Positions 17,857 through 26,366 of a DNA stretch of 64,000 nt are shown here, one piece after another. The notes beneath the pieces are model-generated. The model was not told where the DNA came from, did no database searches, and saw only the letters and a program-made list of their open reading frames with translations. The stretch covers positions 124,001 through 188,000 of the forward strand of contig JAOAAK010000003.1 in NCBI GenBank assembly GCA_026418905.1, read 5' to 3'. Both the position numbers and the translations under genes were made by a program. Origin of the DNA: Bacteroidales bacterium. Lineage in GTDB: Bacteria; Bacteroidota; Bacteroidia; Bacteroidales; DTU049. The first letter of the stretch is position 1; the number at the start of each line of letters is the position of its first letter.

Positions 17857-18963
17857 TCAATACCTCCATGAAAAAGTAACACGTGCTGTGATGCCAGGTT
17901 TAATAGATTTACCCTGAGCATTCTTTTCGTAAAATTCCATCAGTAAATTAGGAGAAATAATCATATCATTTCGCACATGATAATCGGATGCCAATAACAT
18001 ATAAATTCTACGATCATAAAGTGATTTAAAGTAGCTATTAGGTTCGAAGTAATCAAATCGACCCACAAAAGTCCAGGATTTAAAAGGAGAAAAGTTAGTA
18101 AACAAACTAGAGCCATACGAAAAAAATGACACAAATCTCCTTCCTGTATTATAATCATGTTGGTTGTAAAAAGTAAATAATTCCCAACCTATAGATAAAT
18201 ACCTGTTTTTTTTGTACCCCATGAAAAAGGTTAAAAGAAACTCATCCTTATTAAGTGATTGAATGGGTGGGATCGAATCATATAAATCATCCATTTTTTT
18301 TCGAAAATAATAAGCACCAGAAAGACTCATAATAAAGTTCTCTACGGGCTGAAAACCGATTAAATAATACAAAGCTTTGTAACGATCATTTTCTAATTTT
18401 GTTCCATTGTTATTACCAAGCATCAGAGTAAATAGGAGTCGGTCAGACAAAAATCGACCTCGTAAGGAAATACCCATATCTCTATTCGAACAAAAATTAT
18501 ATAAATCGGTAATCGTTCTCTCTAAAAAACGATGAGACCACCAACGTTCTGAGAGAACAAAAACAGGAGGCTGAATGATACCAAAGCTTAATTCAAATGA
18601 CCGAAACAAACTATCGAAAGAAAAACTCGCATCTTTCGGAAAAAAACTCAATTTGTTGTTGGTAGCAAAAGTGAAATTGTCTGCTTCCCAAACAATTTTA
18701 GTTGAAATTTTTGAAGATAGGAAAAAAGTATAGCCAGCATTTATTCTTCGAAAAATCAGGCCATTCATATGAACAGGATCGTTTAGTATAGCATAATTCA
18801 TCGTTGTTGACAGACTATCGCGCTGAATATTATAATAGTAATCTCCAAATATCTGAGCAGTAAATTCTTTTCTGATCTCCTGTGGGTAAACAAATTGAAA
18901 TAAAATGAACATTAACAAGATAAAACTTAATAAAAAATTAAAAAAGTTTCCTTTTAAAAACAT
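17857..18963 (-). CDS. Predicted outer-membrane beta-barrel (porin-like) protein
   Basis: A 368-residue exported protein, not recognised by name. It has a hydrophobic signal segment in the first 25 residues, ending VYP before Gln-Glu. The rest consists of alternating aromatic strands (FGDYYYNIQ, TFVGRFDYFEP, MLLASDYHV) and ends in TARVTFSWRY, with the terminal aromatic expected of an outer-membrane barrel. The architecture is like porins of the phosphate- or anion-selective type found in Bacteroidota, but I see no specific signature. The ATG at 18963 is chosen because it begins the signal peptide; the TTG at 18990 is the last three bases of the promoter box. Confidence 0.6.
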   Translation of the reverse strand: MFLKGNFFNFLLSFILLMFILFQFVYPQEIRKEFTAQIFGDYYYNIQRDSLSTTMNYAILNDPVHMNGLIFRRINAGYTFFLSSKISTKIVWEADNFTFATNNKLSFFPKDASFSFDSLFRSFELSFGIIQPPVFVLSERWWSHRFLERTITDLYNFCSNRDMGISLRGRFLSDRLLFTLMLGNNNGTKLENDRYKALYYLIGFQPVENFIMSLSGAYYFRKKMDDLYDSIPPIQSLNKDEFLLTFFMGYKKNRYLSIGWELFTFYNQHDYNTGRRFVSFFSYGSSLFTNFSPFKSWTFVGRFDYFEPNSYFKSLYDRRIYMLLASDYHVRNDMIISPNLLMEFYEKNAQGKSIKPGITARVTFSWRY

Positions 18964-18987
18964 GATAGTCTTAATCCTTTCACTTAG

Positions 18988-18995
18988 CAAAAGTA
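18988..18995 (-). promoter_or_regulatory. -7 promoter box TACTTTTG
   Basis: Exact TAnnTTTG match on the minus strand, 24 bases before the ATG at 18963. Its last three bases create a false TTG start at 18990. Confidence 0.6.
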
Positions 18996-19039
18996 CAAAT
19001 GTTTAAATTTTAACAGTTTTATAAATTAACGTTCAATCT

Positions 19040-21769
19040 TCACACTAAGGATAATTTTTCGATGCGAATAATTGAATATTTGAACGGAGCAATTTTAGAT
19101 ATGGGATCCTTTTCGTTTCTAACGAGGCGATTGACTGGTGATTCATGAAAATGCCATGGCATGAAAGTCTCGCCAGGATTCACCAAATCAGATACTTTCA
19201 CCTTAGTTACCATGTCGCCTCGAGGAGAGATTACTCGAACTTTTTCATTCTCACTTAAGTTTAGTTTCTTAGCGTCTTCGGGATGAATAAAAATGAAAGA
19301 CTCGTTAATGTATTGATTAAGGGTATCATTTTTCCTGCTCATGGTGGCAGTGTGGTAGTGGTAAAGCAGACGTCCTGTATTTAACACCAAGGGAAATTCT
19401 TCGTTGGGTAACTCAGATTGAGGTTGGTATTGTACTGGAAAAATTTTTGCTTTACCGTCTGGTAAATTAAATTTGTCAAGGTAAAGCGTTGCCTTACCAG
19501 GATCTTTTTCATCATAGCAAGGCCATTGAATTTCTTCTTTTTCAAGACGTTCGTATGTTATACCTCGCATGATGGGGGTAACAAGTCGAATTTCATCAAA
19601 AATTTCATGTGGATGAGAATATTTTCCTATGGATCTACCCATCCGTTGAGCTATATCACAAATGATTTGCCAATCAGGTCTAGCATCGCCAGGTGGATCG
19701 ACAACTTTTCTGATCCTCAATACACGACGATCACTGCTAACCACTGTTCCATCTTTTTCAAAAAGTGAAGTAGCAGGTAATACAACATGTGCATAGGCTG
19801 TTGTTTCAGTAAGAAAAATATCCTGTACTACTAAAAATTCAAGATTTTGAAGTGCACGAACTGTGTGCAATTGATCAGGGTCAGAAATCACAGGGTTTTC
19901 TCCCATGATATACAATCCTTTAATGATACCTTTTTCAGCAGCATCCATGATTTCTAAAGTAGTCAGACCAGGTTGAGGATCAAGTTCTTCAAAAGGTATG
20001 CCCCACACAGATGCTACATGCTTACGATTTTCCTCATCAGAGATCGAAATGTAACCAGGATAATAAATTGGGCTTGCCCCTACGTCAGTTGCTCCTTGCA
20101 CATTGTTCTGGCCTCGGGGTGGATTGATTCCGGAACGTTCTTTTGCAATCTGTCCAGTAATTAGCATAAGATTAATAAGTGCAAAAACGTTGTTTGTTCC
20201 AACAGTTTGCTGGCTCATACCCATACCCGTTGCAATGATAGCTGTTGGCGATTTAGCATAAGCAATCGCAGCCGCCCGAACTAGTTCGGGCTCTACGCCA
20301 GTAATAGCTTTAACAACGTCAGGTGTATAATCCATAACAATTTCCTTGAGCTCTAATAGTTTCTCTTCTCCCCCATGAACTTTATTTCTTATAAACTCTA
20401 AATCAACTAAATCTTCCTGAAAGATGTAGTACATCATTCCATTGAGTAAAGCAACATCAGTACCGAGCCTTGGTTGCAGAACATAGTCAGCAAATTTGGC
20501 TAAAGGAGTGATTTTAGGATCTATGACAATAAGTATTTGACCTTTTTTCTTTCCACGCTTTACGAAGGTAGCAGTTACTGGGTGTGTTTCCACCATATTG
20601 TTACCAATCACAAGAACACAATCAGTGTTTTCAAAATCTTCGATGCTATTCGTTCCTGCTCCATCACCCAATGACCTAATCATAGCTGCCACTGTTGAAG
20701 CATGACATAGTCGCGTGCAATAATCTACATTGTTGTTACGAAACACCATGCGAATAAATTTCTGAAATAAATAATTCTCTTCGTTCGTACACTTAGCAGA
20801 ACTATATCCAGCTAAAGCACGAGAACCATATTGATGTAATATTCTATTAAATTCTTGGGCAATCAGGTTGAGAGCCTCATCCCACGTAGATTCAACAAGA
20901 ACCCCATCTTTCCGAATGAGAGGAGTTGTCAATCGTTTAGGGTGTTGAGCATAAAAATAGCCAAATCTCCCTTTTACACATAATCTCCCCAGATTGGGTA
21001 ATTTTTCTTCTACCCCACGAATACGAACTATGGTACCATCTTGCACCCATGCTTCAATCTGACATCCCACCCCACAATATGGACAAGTCGTCTGAACCTT
21101 TCTTTCTATTTGTGAAATTTTAATTTTGTCTCTAAATGGTTTTTCTACAATAGCACCAGTAGGACATAACTGAATGCACTCCCCACAACCATCACATTCG
21201 GATTCCTTCCAATTCTTTACGCCAGCTACAACAAATGAATTGAGTCCTCTTTCAGCCATGCTTAGAACACCCTTACCTTGAATTTCATCACAAGCTTTTA
21301 TACAACGAAAACATTTAATACATTTTCTCGAGTCATAAGTTAGAACGGGTGATGTTTCATCTACATGAAAAGATATTTTATCAAGTAACGAAAATACAGG
21401 TCGCTTAGACAAATCCCTTAAATCATACTTATCGATCAATGGCTGTAATTCATCAATATACGTATCATCGTACTTGTCGTCAATTTCTGCAAGCAAATGT
21501 GCAAGTGTTGTACGTCTTTCATGGACAAGCTCTTCATCAAATGCTATTATTTCCATGTCTTCGTTAACTTGTACCGTACATGCCATGACAGTACCAGGTC
21601 TACCCTTAATCTTTACTACACAAAGTCGGCAAGCTCCAGAAGGACTTATACGAGGATGATAACAAAGACCAGGTATATCGAATCCGTGGTTTCTTAACAA
21701 ATTCAACAAATTTGCTCCTTCCTTTGCTACAATCTTTTTTCCATCCACTAAAACCTGAAAAGTCTTCAT
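19040..21769 (-). CDS. fdhA: NAD-linked formate dehydrogenase, catalytic (alpha) subunit
   Basis: A 909-residue molybdo/tungsto-bis(pterin) enzyme oxidising formate to CO2 (or the reverse). N-terminal [2Fe-2S] domain: Cys36, Cys47, Cys50, Cys64. Two [4Fe-4S] sets: Cys150/153/156/160 and Cys192/195/198/202. The catalytic domain opens with another [4Fe-4S] set, Cys229/232/236 and Cys264. The active-site pair is Cys355-His356 in CTRLCHAST; the position is cysteine, not selenocysteine. The C-terminal part is the pterin-binding domain (LNTGRLLYHYHTATM). The two genes just upstream encode NuoF- and NuoE-like subunits, so electrons should pass to NAD+. A NuoG-like hydrogenase-linked protein is the alternative, but the Cys-His pair and length favour formate dehydrogenase. 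Confidence 0.88.
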   Translation of the reverse strand: MKTFQVLVDGKKIVAKEGANLLNLLRNHGFDIPGLCYHPRISPSGACRLCVVKIKGRPGTVMACTVQVNEDMEIIAFDEELVHERRTTLAHLLAEIDDKYDDTYIDELQPLIDKYDLRDLSKRPVFSLLDKISFHVDETSPVLTYDSRKCIKCFRCIKACDEIQGKGVLSMAERGLNSFVVAGVKNWKESECDGCGECIQLCPTGAIVEKPFRDKIKISQIERKVQTTCPYCGVGCQIEAWVQDGTIVRIRGVEEKLPNLGRLCVKGRFGYFYAQHPKRLTTPLIRKDGVLVESTWDEALNLIAQEFNRILHQYGSRALAGYSSAKCTNEENYLFQKFIRMVFRNNNVDYCTRLCHASTVAAMIRSLGDGAGTNSIEDFENTDCVLVIGNNMVETHPVTATFVKRGKKKGQILIVIDPKITPLAKFADYVLQPRLGTDVALLNGMMYYIFQEDLVDLEFIRNKVHGGEEKLLELKEIVMDYTPDVVKAITGVEPELVRAAAIAYAKSPTAIIATGMGMSQQTVGTNNVFALINLMLITGQIAKERSGINPPRGQNNVQGATDVGASPIYYPGYISISDEENRKHVASVWGIPFEELDPQPGLTTLEIMDAAEKGIIKGLYIMGENPVISDPDQLHTVRALQNLEFLVVQDIFLTETTAYAHVVLPATSLFEKDGTVVSSDRRVLRIRKVVDPPGDARPDWQIICDIAQRMGRSIGKYSHPHEIFDEIRLVTPIMRGITYERLEKEEIQWPCYDEKDPGKATLYLDKFNLPDGKAKIFPVQYQPQSELPNEEFPLVLNTGRLLYHYHTATMSRKNDTLNQYINESFIFIHPEDAKKLNLSENEKVRVISPRGDMVTKVKVSDLVNPGETFMPWHFHESPVNRLVRNEKDPISKIAPFKYSIIRIEKLSLV

Positions 21770-21780
21770 AAAAATACGAA

Positions 21781-22998
21781 TTAAGATTCAACAAAAAATT
21801 TTTGATACGAACGTAAAGGAATTATTGGGCTTTGGCCTAGAGGACAAAGCGAATTCTTAGCCATATAAAGAGCTTCATCTACAAGCCATTTCAGATTTGT
21901 TAAATTGAACTCTTCTCTAGCTTTTTCAACCAAAAAACTTGTGCCAACTCTGCAAGGTGTACATTTTCCACAGGATTCATGTTTAAAAAACGCCAGGATA
22001 CTTCGCAAAACTTCTTCAAGTTTAACCGTCTCATTCATTACCATAATAGCGCCTGATCCAAGTGTAAGGTTATATTCGCTCAATTTCTCATAAGCAATGG
22101 GCAAGTCTAATAAATCAGGTGAGATAAAATTCCCTGCTGCACCTCCTACCAATATCGCTTTAAGTTCTTTCCCATCAGACACTCCACCAGCTAGATCAAA
22201 AATAACGTCGCGAAATGTTACACCAAATGGAACTTCATATAAGCCGGGATTTACAACATGTCCTGAAAGGCATAGCAACTTAGTTCCAGCTGATTCGGCT
22301 GTTCCGATAGAAGCAAAAACATCTGCCCCATGCAACATGATAAAAGGCAAATTAACAAGAGTTTCTACATTATTGACTAATGTTGGCATTCCCCACAATC
22401 CTTTCTGAGCAGGAAAAGGTGGTTTTATTCTTGGATGACCTCTTTTTCCTTCAAGCGATTCAATCAAGGTCAATTCTTCTCCACATAAATATGAACCTGC
22501 ACCAACAAAAATATCTATGTCAAAATCAAATCCAGTCGACTGAATATTTTTTCCTAGCCAGTTATGTTGATAAAGTTGTTTAATGGCTTCTTCCAAAACT
22601 TTAATGGCTTTTCGATATTCACCACGCACATAAATAAAGCCTTTTTTAGCTCCAATCGCATAGCCTGCTATAAGCATACCTTCCATCAATGCAAAGGGAT
22701 CTCGTTCAAGTATGTACCTATCTTTAAAAGTGCCTGGTTCACCCTCATCAGCATTACATATTACAAATCGTTCCGTTAGGTTAGGAGCATAGGTCGCAGC
22801 AGTTTCCATTTTAATTCCAGTAGGAAATGCCGCCCCACCACGCCCCCTTAACTTTGATTTTTTTATCTCCAATCGTACTTCTTGAGGCAACAATTCTAAA
22901 GACCTAATAAAGCCTCTGAATCCATCCGTCTTTAAGTAATCTTCAAGAAATAAACATCCTTCATCAAATCTTTTACTTACTATGATTGGCTGATTCAT
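21781..22998 (-). CDS. NuoF-like NADH-binding (beta) subunit of formate dehydrogenase
   Basis: A 405-residue flavoprotein, homologous to the NADH-binding subunit of complex I. Visible: the FMN/NAD-binding GRGGAAFPTG loop at about 52-61, NADEGEPGTFKDR at about 82-94, the GAGSYLCGEETAL-type motif (here GAGSYLCGEELTL), and the [4Fe-4S] motif ESCGKCTPCRVG followed by a distant Cys in NSLCPLGQ. It lacks the N-terminal thioredoxin-like extension found in hydrogenase HydB subunits. Placed between the NuoE-like gene (26-base overlap) and fdhA (11-base gap), it should pass electrons from the catalytic subunit to NAD+. Confidence 0.88.
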   Translation of the reverse strand: MNQPIIVSKRFDEGCLFLEDYLKTDGFRGFIRSLELLPQEVRLEIKKSKLRGRGGAAFPTGIKMETAATYAPNLTERFVICNADEGEPGTFKDRYILERDPFALMEGMLIAGYAIGAKKGFIYVRGEYRKAIKVLEEAIKQLYQHNWLGKNIQSTGFDFDIDIFVGAGSYLCGEELTLIESLEGKRGHPRIKPPFPAQKGLWGMPTLVNNVETLVNLPFIMLHGADVFASIGTAESAGTKLLCLSGHVVNPGLYEVPFGVTFRDVIFDLAGGVSDGKELKAILVGGAAGNFISPDLLDLPIAYEKLSEYNLTLGSGAIMVMNETVKLEEVLRSILAFFKHESCGKCTPCRVGTSFLVEKAREEFNLTNLKWLVDEALYMAKNSLCPLGQSPIIPLRSYQKFFVES

Positions 22999-23452
22999 AT
23001 GCTCTTTTTTTAATGTATGAAATCAAACTTTTTACGTCTTCAAATTCCTTTAAAGAAATAATTTCACCATTTACAGCAACAACGGGAGCCATCTCACAAT
23101 GACCTAGACATGCTGCCTCTTCAACAAAAATTTCAGAGTCGTTAAGATTTTTTAGTTCTTCATACCATTTTTGACCTTCCATAAAATGACAAGGGGGTGT
23201 CGTACAAACCTGAATCAAAATAGGTGCGCGAGGTTCATCGCTAAGCATACTGTAGTAACCAATAATTCCGTATAACTCTCCTTTAGTCAACTTGAAGTAC
23301 TCGGACATCATATCAATCATATCGAAAGAAATAAATTGCTGTCTTTCAAGAGTTTGAATTTTATGAAGAGCTTTAAGAACGTATTCCCTTCGAGGGGGAA
23401 ATTCTTCCAAAATTTTTCTTACTTGATCAAATTTTGTTAAACTTTCTGGCAT
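22973..23452 (-). CDS. NuoE-like [2Fe-2S] (gamma) subunit of formate dehydrogenase
   Basis: A 159-residue thioredoxin-like ferredoxin. An N-terminal helical part (1-75) is followed by the four-cysteine [2Fe-2S] site: VCTTPPCHF, then AACLGHCEMAP. The sequence YGIIGYYSML matches the conserved YGVxTFY stretch. It overlaps mobA by 16 bases upstream and the NuoF-like gene by 26 bases downstream, consistent with translational coupling and assembly in one NAD-reducing complex. Complex I itself is not encoded here, so it is assigned to formate dehydrogenase by context. Confidence 0.88.
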   Translation of the reverse strand: MPESLTKFDQVRKILEEFPPRREYVLKALHKIQTLERQQFISFDMIDMMSEYFKLTKGELYGIIGYYSMLSDEPRAPILIQVCTTPPCHFMEGQKWYEELKNLNDSEIFVEEAACLGHCEMAPVVAVNGEIISLKEFEDVKSLISYIKKRAYESANHSK

Positions 23453-24003
23453 ATATGTTGGGCTTTTCGAATATCTTCTGGATAATTGATATTGAAAAAG
23501 GTTATTTCAGGATCTTTATTCCACTCAAAATAATAGGCATTTATTTTTTGAAGAAGTTCATGCATAGCATATCTTTTTTCATTAAGCATCTTTTCAATCT
23601 TGGGCAAAATACTGATTCGATATAGTCCATAGAGTGGTTCTGCATATCCATAATGTAATGGGATGATTGCTTCCTGTTGCTTCGTCTGGCTTAAGTGGAT
23701 TAAAGTTTCTATGAACAAACCAGAGAGAAAGGGATTATCAGAGGGAAAAATAAAAACCTCAGATTTCTTTGTTACCTTAAGTGCAGTATATAAGCCCCCC
23801 ATGGGCCCAATGCCCTCAATGATATCGAAAAATGTTCTAGCTTCAGGGTGTGTTATTCTCCCAATAATGACAATTTCTTCGAAATATTTTCGCAAAACTG
23901 CTAATTGCCACTCGAGCAATGGTTTTTCGCCAACAATAATATGTGACTTTGTTTGTCCGTTAAGACGCAACGCTTTACCTCCCGATAAAATACAAGCCAT
24001 CAT
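23437..24003 (-). CDS. mobA: Molybdenum cofactor guanylyltransferase
   Basis: A 188-residue nucleotidyltransferase that attaches GMP to molybdopterin to make the guanine dinucleotide cofactor of bis-MGD enzymes. Visible: the GTP-binding N-terminus ACILSGGKALRL, the metal-binding IFPSDNPFLSG, GPMGGLYTAL (binding loop) and the C-terminal FFNINYPEDIRKA. It leads the formate dehydrogenase operon, supplying the cofactor that FdhA needs. The ATG pair at 24003/24000 follows the promoter box by seven bases, so I use it rather than the far upstream in-frame start at 24048, which would read through the promoter. Confidence 0.85.
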   Translation of the reverse strand: MMACILSGGKALRLNGQTKSHIIVGEKPLLEWQLAVLRKYFEEIVIIGRITHPEARTFFDIIEGIGPMGGLYTALKVTKKSEVFIFPSDNPFLSGLFIETLIHLSQTKQQEAIIPLHYGYAEPLYGLYRISILPKIEKMLNEKRYAMHELLQKINAYYFEWNKDPEITFFNINYPEDIRKAQHICQKV

Positions 24004-24010
24004 CTTAAAG

Positions 24011-24018
24011 CAAATATA
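24011..24018 (-). promoter_or_regulatory. -7 promoter box TATATTTG of mobA-fdh operon
   Basis: Exact TAnnTTTG match on the minus strand, seven bases before the first mobA ATG. It would drive the entire formate dehydrogenase operon. Confidence 0.7.
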
Positions 24019-24063
24019 ATACATTATGCATATTTTTTTTCTTTTCATTCGAAAAAAAAATAT

Positions 24064-24071
24064 TAATTTTG
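24064..24071 (+). promoter_or_regulatory. -7 promoter box TAATTTTG of tRNA-His
   Basis: Exact TAnnTTTG match, ten bases before the G-1 of tRNA-His. Confidence 0.65.
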
Positions 24072-24082
24072 CATACGGAACG

Positions 24083-24156
24083 GTGAAATTAGCTCAGTTG
24101 GTTAGAGCATCAGATTGTGGATCTGAAGGTCGTGGGTTCAAGTCCCACATTTCACC
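24083..24156 (+). tRNA. tRNA-His (GTG)
   Basis: Full cloverleaf: acceptor GTGAAAT pairs with ATTTCAC, D arm with AGCTCAGTTGGTTAGAGC, anticodon stem TCAGA/TCTGA with loop TTGTGGA (anticodon GTG), and T arm with GGTTCAAGTCC. Discriminator is C at 24156, facing an extra G at 24082, the G-1 identity element of tRNA-His. CCA is not encoded. Confidence 0.97.
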
Positions 24157-24160
24157 CTAA

Positions 24161-24187
24161 GGCAGGTTTAACCTGCTTTTTTCTTTT
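24161..24187 (+). terminator. Intrinsic terminator after tRNA-His
   Basis: Stem GCAGGT (24162-24167) pairs with ACCTGC (24171-24176) around loop TTA, followed by a T-rich run. It follows the tRNA by a few bases and separates it from folP. Confidence 0.8.
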
Positions 24188-24209
24188 AAATACATGTGGC
24201 CTTATTATC

Positions 24210-25043
24210 ATGAAATTCAGTATTCGATTTAGTGATAAGCTCATTGAGCTTGACGAACCGCTTGTTATGGGTATTGTAAACATCACCCCGGATTCCTTCT
24301 ATGAAGGAAGTCGTTTTGAAAAAACTTCCGATATCATACAACGCATCGAAGAAATGATTCAAGAAGGTGCTCACATCATCGACGTAGGTGCTGCTAGCTC
24401 ACGACCAGGATCCCCAATCATAGATCATGATGAAGAAATCCGACGACTTGCTGATGTTGTGCCACAACTCAAAAAAAAATTTCCTGATACCATTTTTTCG
24501 ATTGATACTTATCATGCTAATACTGCATCCTATGCTTTAGATCATGGTTTTGATATGGTCAATGATATCTCCGGAGGGAACATTGACCCAAATATGATCA
24601 ATTTGATCATTTCAAAAAAAGTACCTTACATTCTTATGCATATGCAGGGAACACCTGCAACTATGCAGCAATTTACCCATTACGATAACATCCTCGAAAG
24701 CATGGCAAAATATTTTTCAGAGAAAATAAATCATTTTCATAGTCATGGTTTTTTCGATATTATCATTGATCCTGGATTTGGCTTTTCAAAAACGCTAGAA
24801 CAAAATTATTTTTTACTTAAACATTTGGATTTCTTTCACATTTTTAAAAAACCTATTGCTATTGGAGTAAGTCGAAAAAGCATGATATATCGCATACTTC
24901 AGACCGATCCTTCCGGAGCATTAGAAGGTACTCTTATCGTTCAAACTTTGGCATTACTTAAGGGGATTCATATTCTACGTGTACATGACATAAAACCAAC
25001 GGTTGATCTCATTAAAATTTTTAAAAATTATCAATATGCCTGA
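24210..25043 (+). CDS. folP: Dihydropteroate synthase
   Basis: Joins p-aminobenzoate to dihydropterin pyrophosphate in folate synthesis. The protein has 277 residues, a normal length. Conserved TIM-barrel motifs: MGIVNITPDSF (20-30), DVGAASSRPG (about 58-67), SIDTYHA, NDISGGN, DPGFGFSKT and GVSRKSMI. I start at the ATG at 24210 because an upstream in-frame start would lie inside tRNA-His. Its stop overlaps the start of the downstream peptidase gene by eight bases, so they are co-transcribed. No clear TAnnTTTG box precedes it. Confidence 0.93.
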   Translation: MKFSIRFSDKLIELDEPLVMGIVNITPDSFYEGSRFEKTSDIIQRIEEMIQEGAHIIDVGAASSRPGSPIIDHDEEIRRLADVVPQLKKKFPDTIFSIDTYHANTASYALDHGFDMVNDISGGNIDPNMINLIISKKVPYILMHMQGTPATMQQFTHYDNILESMAKYFSEKINHFHSHGFFDIIIDPGFGFSKTLEQNYFLLKHLDFFHIFKKPIAIGVSRKSMIYRILQTDPSGALEGTLIVQTLALLKGIHILRVHDIKPTVDLIKIFKNYQYA

Positions 25044-26325
25044 TCATCTGAGATATACCCCCTTGCCATCCTCATTTTACAAGAAAAATAGAAAAAAACT
25101 GATTGAAAAATTACTTCCAGACAGCGTTGCCCTTATCGTAGCCAATGAACTTATAATCTCGAAAGGAGACCAATTCTACCCATTTGTTCAAGATTCGAAT
25201 TTTTTCTATCTCACTGGCTTAGAGATAGAAAAAGCTATCTTAGCACTTTGTCCTCATCATCCTTCTTCAGAATATCGCGAGGTATTGTTTATTCCAAGCT
25301 CAAATGAAAAATCCGCCAGATGGAAAGGAAAACCAATTACAAACGAAGAAATATACAACTTCTCAGCTATTGAGAAGATTATCCCTCTTGAACATTTTAA
25401 AACTTACTTCAAAGAAATGATAAACCACACACGCCATATCTACATGGATCTCAATTCTTTCATAGAAGAAGATCAATCATACTCCCCAACTTTGCGACTG
25501 TTAAAATACGTTCAGTCCAACTGTCCTTTTCATAAACTTGAATCCCTCAAACCTTACTTAACAGAGATGAGACTTATAAAAAGTGAAGAAGAAATTGAAC
25601 AAATCAAAAGAGCAATTGAAATCACCGAAGAAGCTTTTTTGGATCTTGTACCATTCATCAAACCTGGTCTTTATGAATACGAAATCGAAGCTCAAGTTTT
25701 AGCTTCTTTCCTCCGATTAGGTGCTGATGGCTATGCCTTTCACCCCATTGTTGCATCTGGGAATAATGCTAACATTCTACATTATTGTTACAATCGATCA
25801 AAACTAAAAGAAAATGAGCTACTTCTGATCGACATAGGTGCATCTTACGGCAATTATTGTGCTGACATAACTCGCACTTTACCCATCAGTGGACATTTCA
25901 CTGAAAGGCAATTGGAGTGTTATGAAGTTGTTTTAAAAACACTTGAATTTGCCTCTTCTTTATTTAAACCTGGTAACACCATCGAACAAGTTAATAAAGA
26001 AGTTTTGAGATTCCTGGAAAAACCATTGCTAGACTTGAAGTTAATAAGTACTGATAATCTTAAAAACGACAGAGAAAAAGTTGTTCAAGAGTTTTTCATG
26101 CATGGAGTTTCGCATTTTGTAGGACTTGAAGTTCACGACGTAGGAAATAAACATATACCTTTTCAACCTGGCATGATTCTAACGTGTGAACCTGGTCTTT
26201 ACATCGATAGCGAAAACATGGGTATCCGCCTCGAAAATATGTTTCTCATTACTTATCATTCTCCAATTGTTCTGACTTCAAGATTGCCCCTAAATCCAAA
26301 CGAGATTGAAAAACTCATGTCTTAA
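25036..26325 (+). CDS. pepP: M24-family Xaa-Pro aminopeptidase
   Basis: A 429-residue metallopeptidase. N-terminal creatinase-like domain (1-170) contains the family opening Y-x(n)-F-Y-K-K-NR. The catalytic pita-bread domain shows the five metal ligands in order: Asp in LIDIGASYG, Asp in CADITRT, His in HGVSHFVGLEVHD, Glu in CEPGLYI and Glu in RLENMFLI. It should remove N-terminal residues that precede proline. The start at 25036 (MPDHLRYTPL) overlaps the folP stop. Prolidase is the alternative, but the N-terminal domain type favours aminopeptidase P. Confidence 0.88.
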   Translation: MPDHLRYTPLPSSFYKKNRKKLIEKLLPDSVALIVANELIISKGDQFYPFVQDSNFFYLTGLEIEKAILALCPHHPSSEYREVLFIPSSNEKSARWKGKPITNEEIYNFSAIEKIIPLEHFKTYFKEMINHTRHIYMDLNSFIEEDQSYSPTLRLLKYVQSNCPFHKLESLKPYLTEMRLIKSEEEIEQIKRAIEITEEAFLDLVPFIKPGLYEYEIEAQVLASFLRLGADGYAFHPIVASGNNANILHYCYNRSKLKENELLLIDIGASYGNYCADITRTLPISGHFTERQLECYEVVLKTLEFASSLFKPGNTIEQVNKEVLRFLEKPLLDLKLISTDNLKNDREKVVQEFFMHGVSHFVGLEVHDVGNKHIPFQPGMILTCEPGLYIDSENMGIRLENMFLITYHSPIVLTSRLPLNPNEIEKLMS

Positions 26326-26346
26326 TCTATTTTTAACAAAAAAACA

Positions 26347-26354
26347 TAGATTTG
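26347..26354 (+). promoter_or_regulatory. -7 promoter box TAGATTTG
   Basis: Exact TAnnTTTG match, 12 bases before the ATG at 26367. Confidence 0.6.
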
Positions 26355-26366
26355 TAAAAAAATTTC

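Noticed and set aside
21034-21160. Selenocysteine in formate dehydrogenase
   Set aside because: The catalytic position reads Cys (CTRLCH); no in-frame TGA.
22097-22408. Long antisense ORF over the NuoF-like gene
   Set aside because: Low-complexity translation in the shadow of a gene with clear motifs; no start signal.
24117-24209. N-terminal extension of folP upstream to 24117
   Set aside because: It would run through tRNA-His and its terminator. The ATG at 24210 gives the normal DHPS N-terminus.
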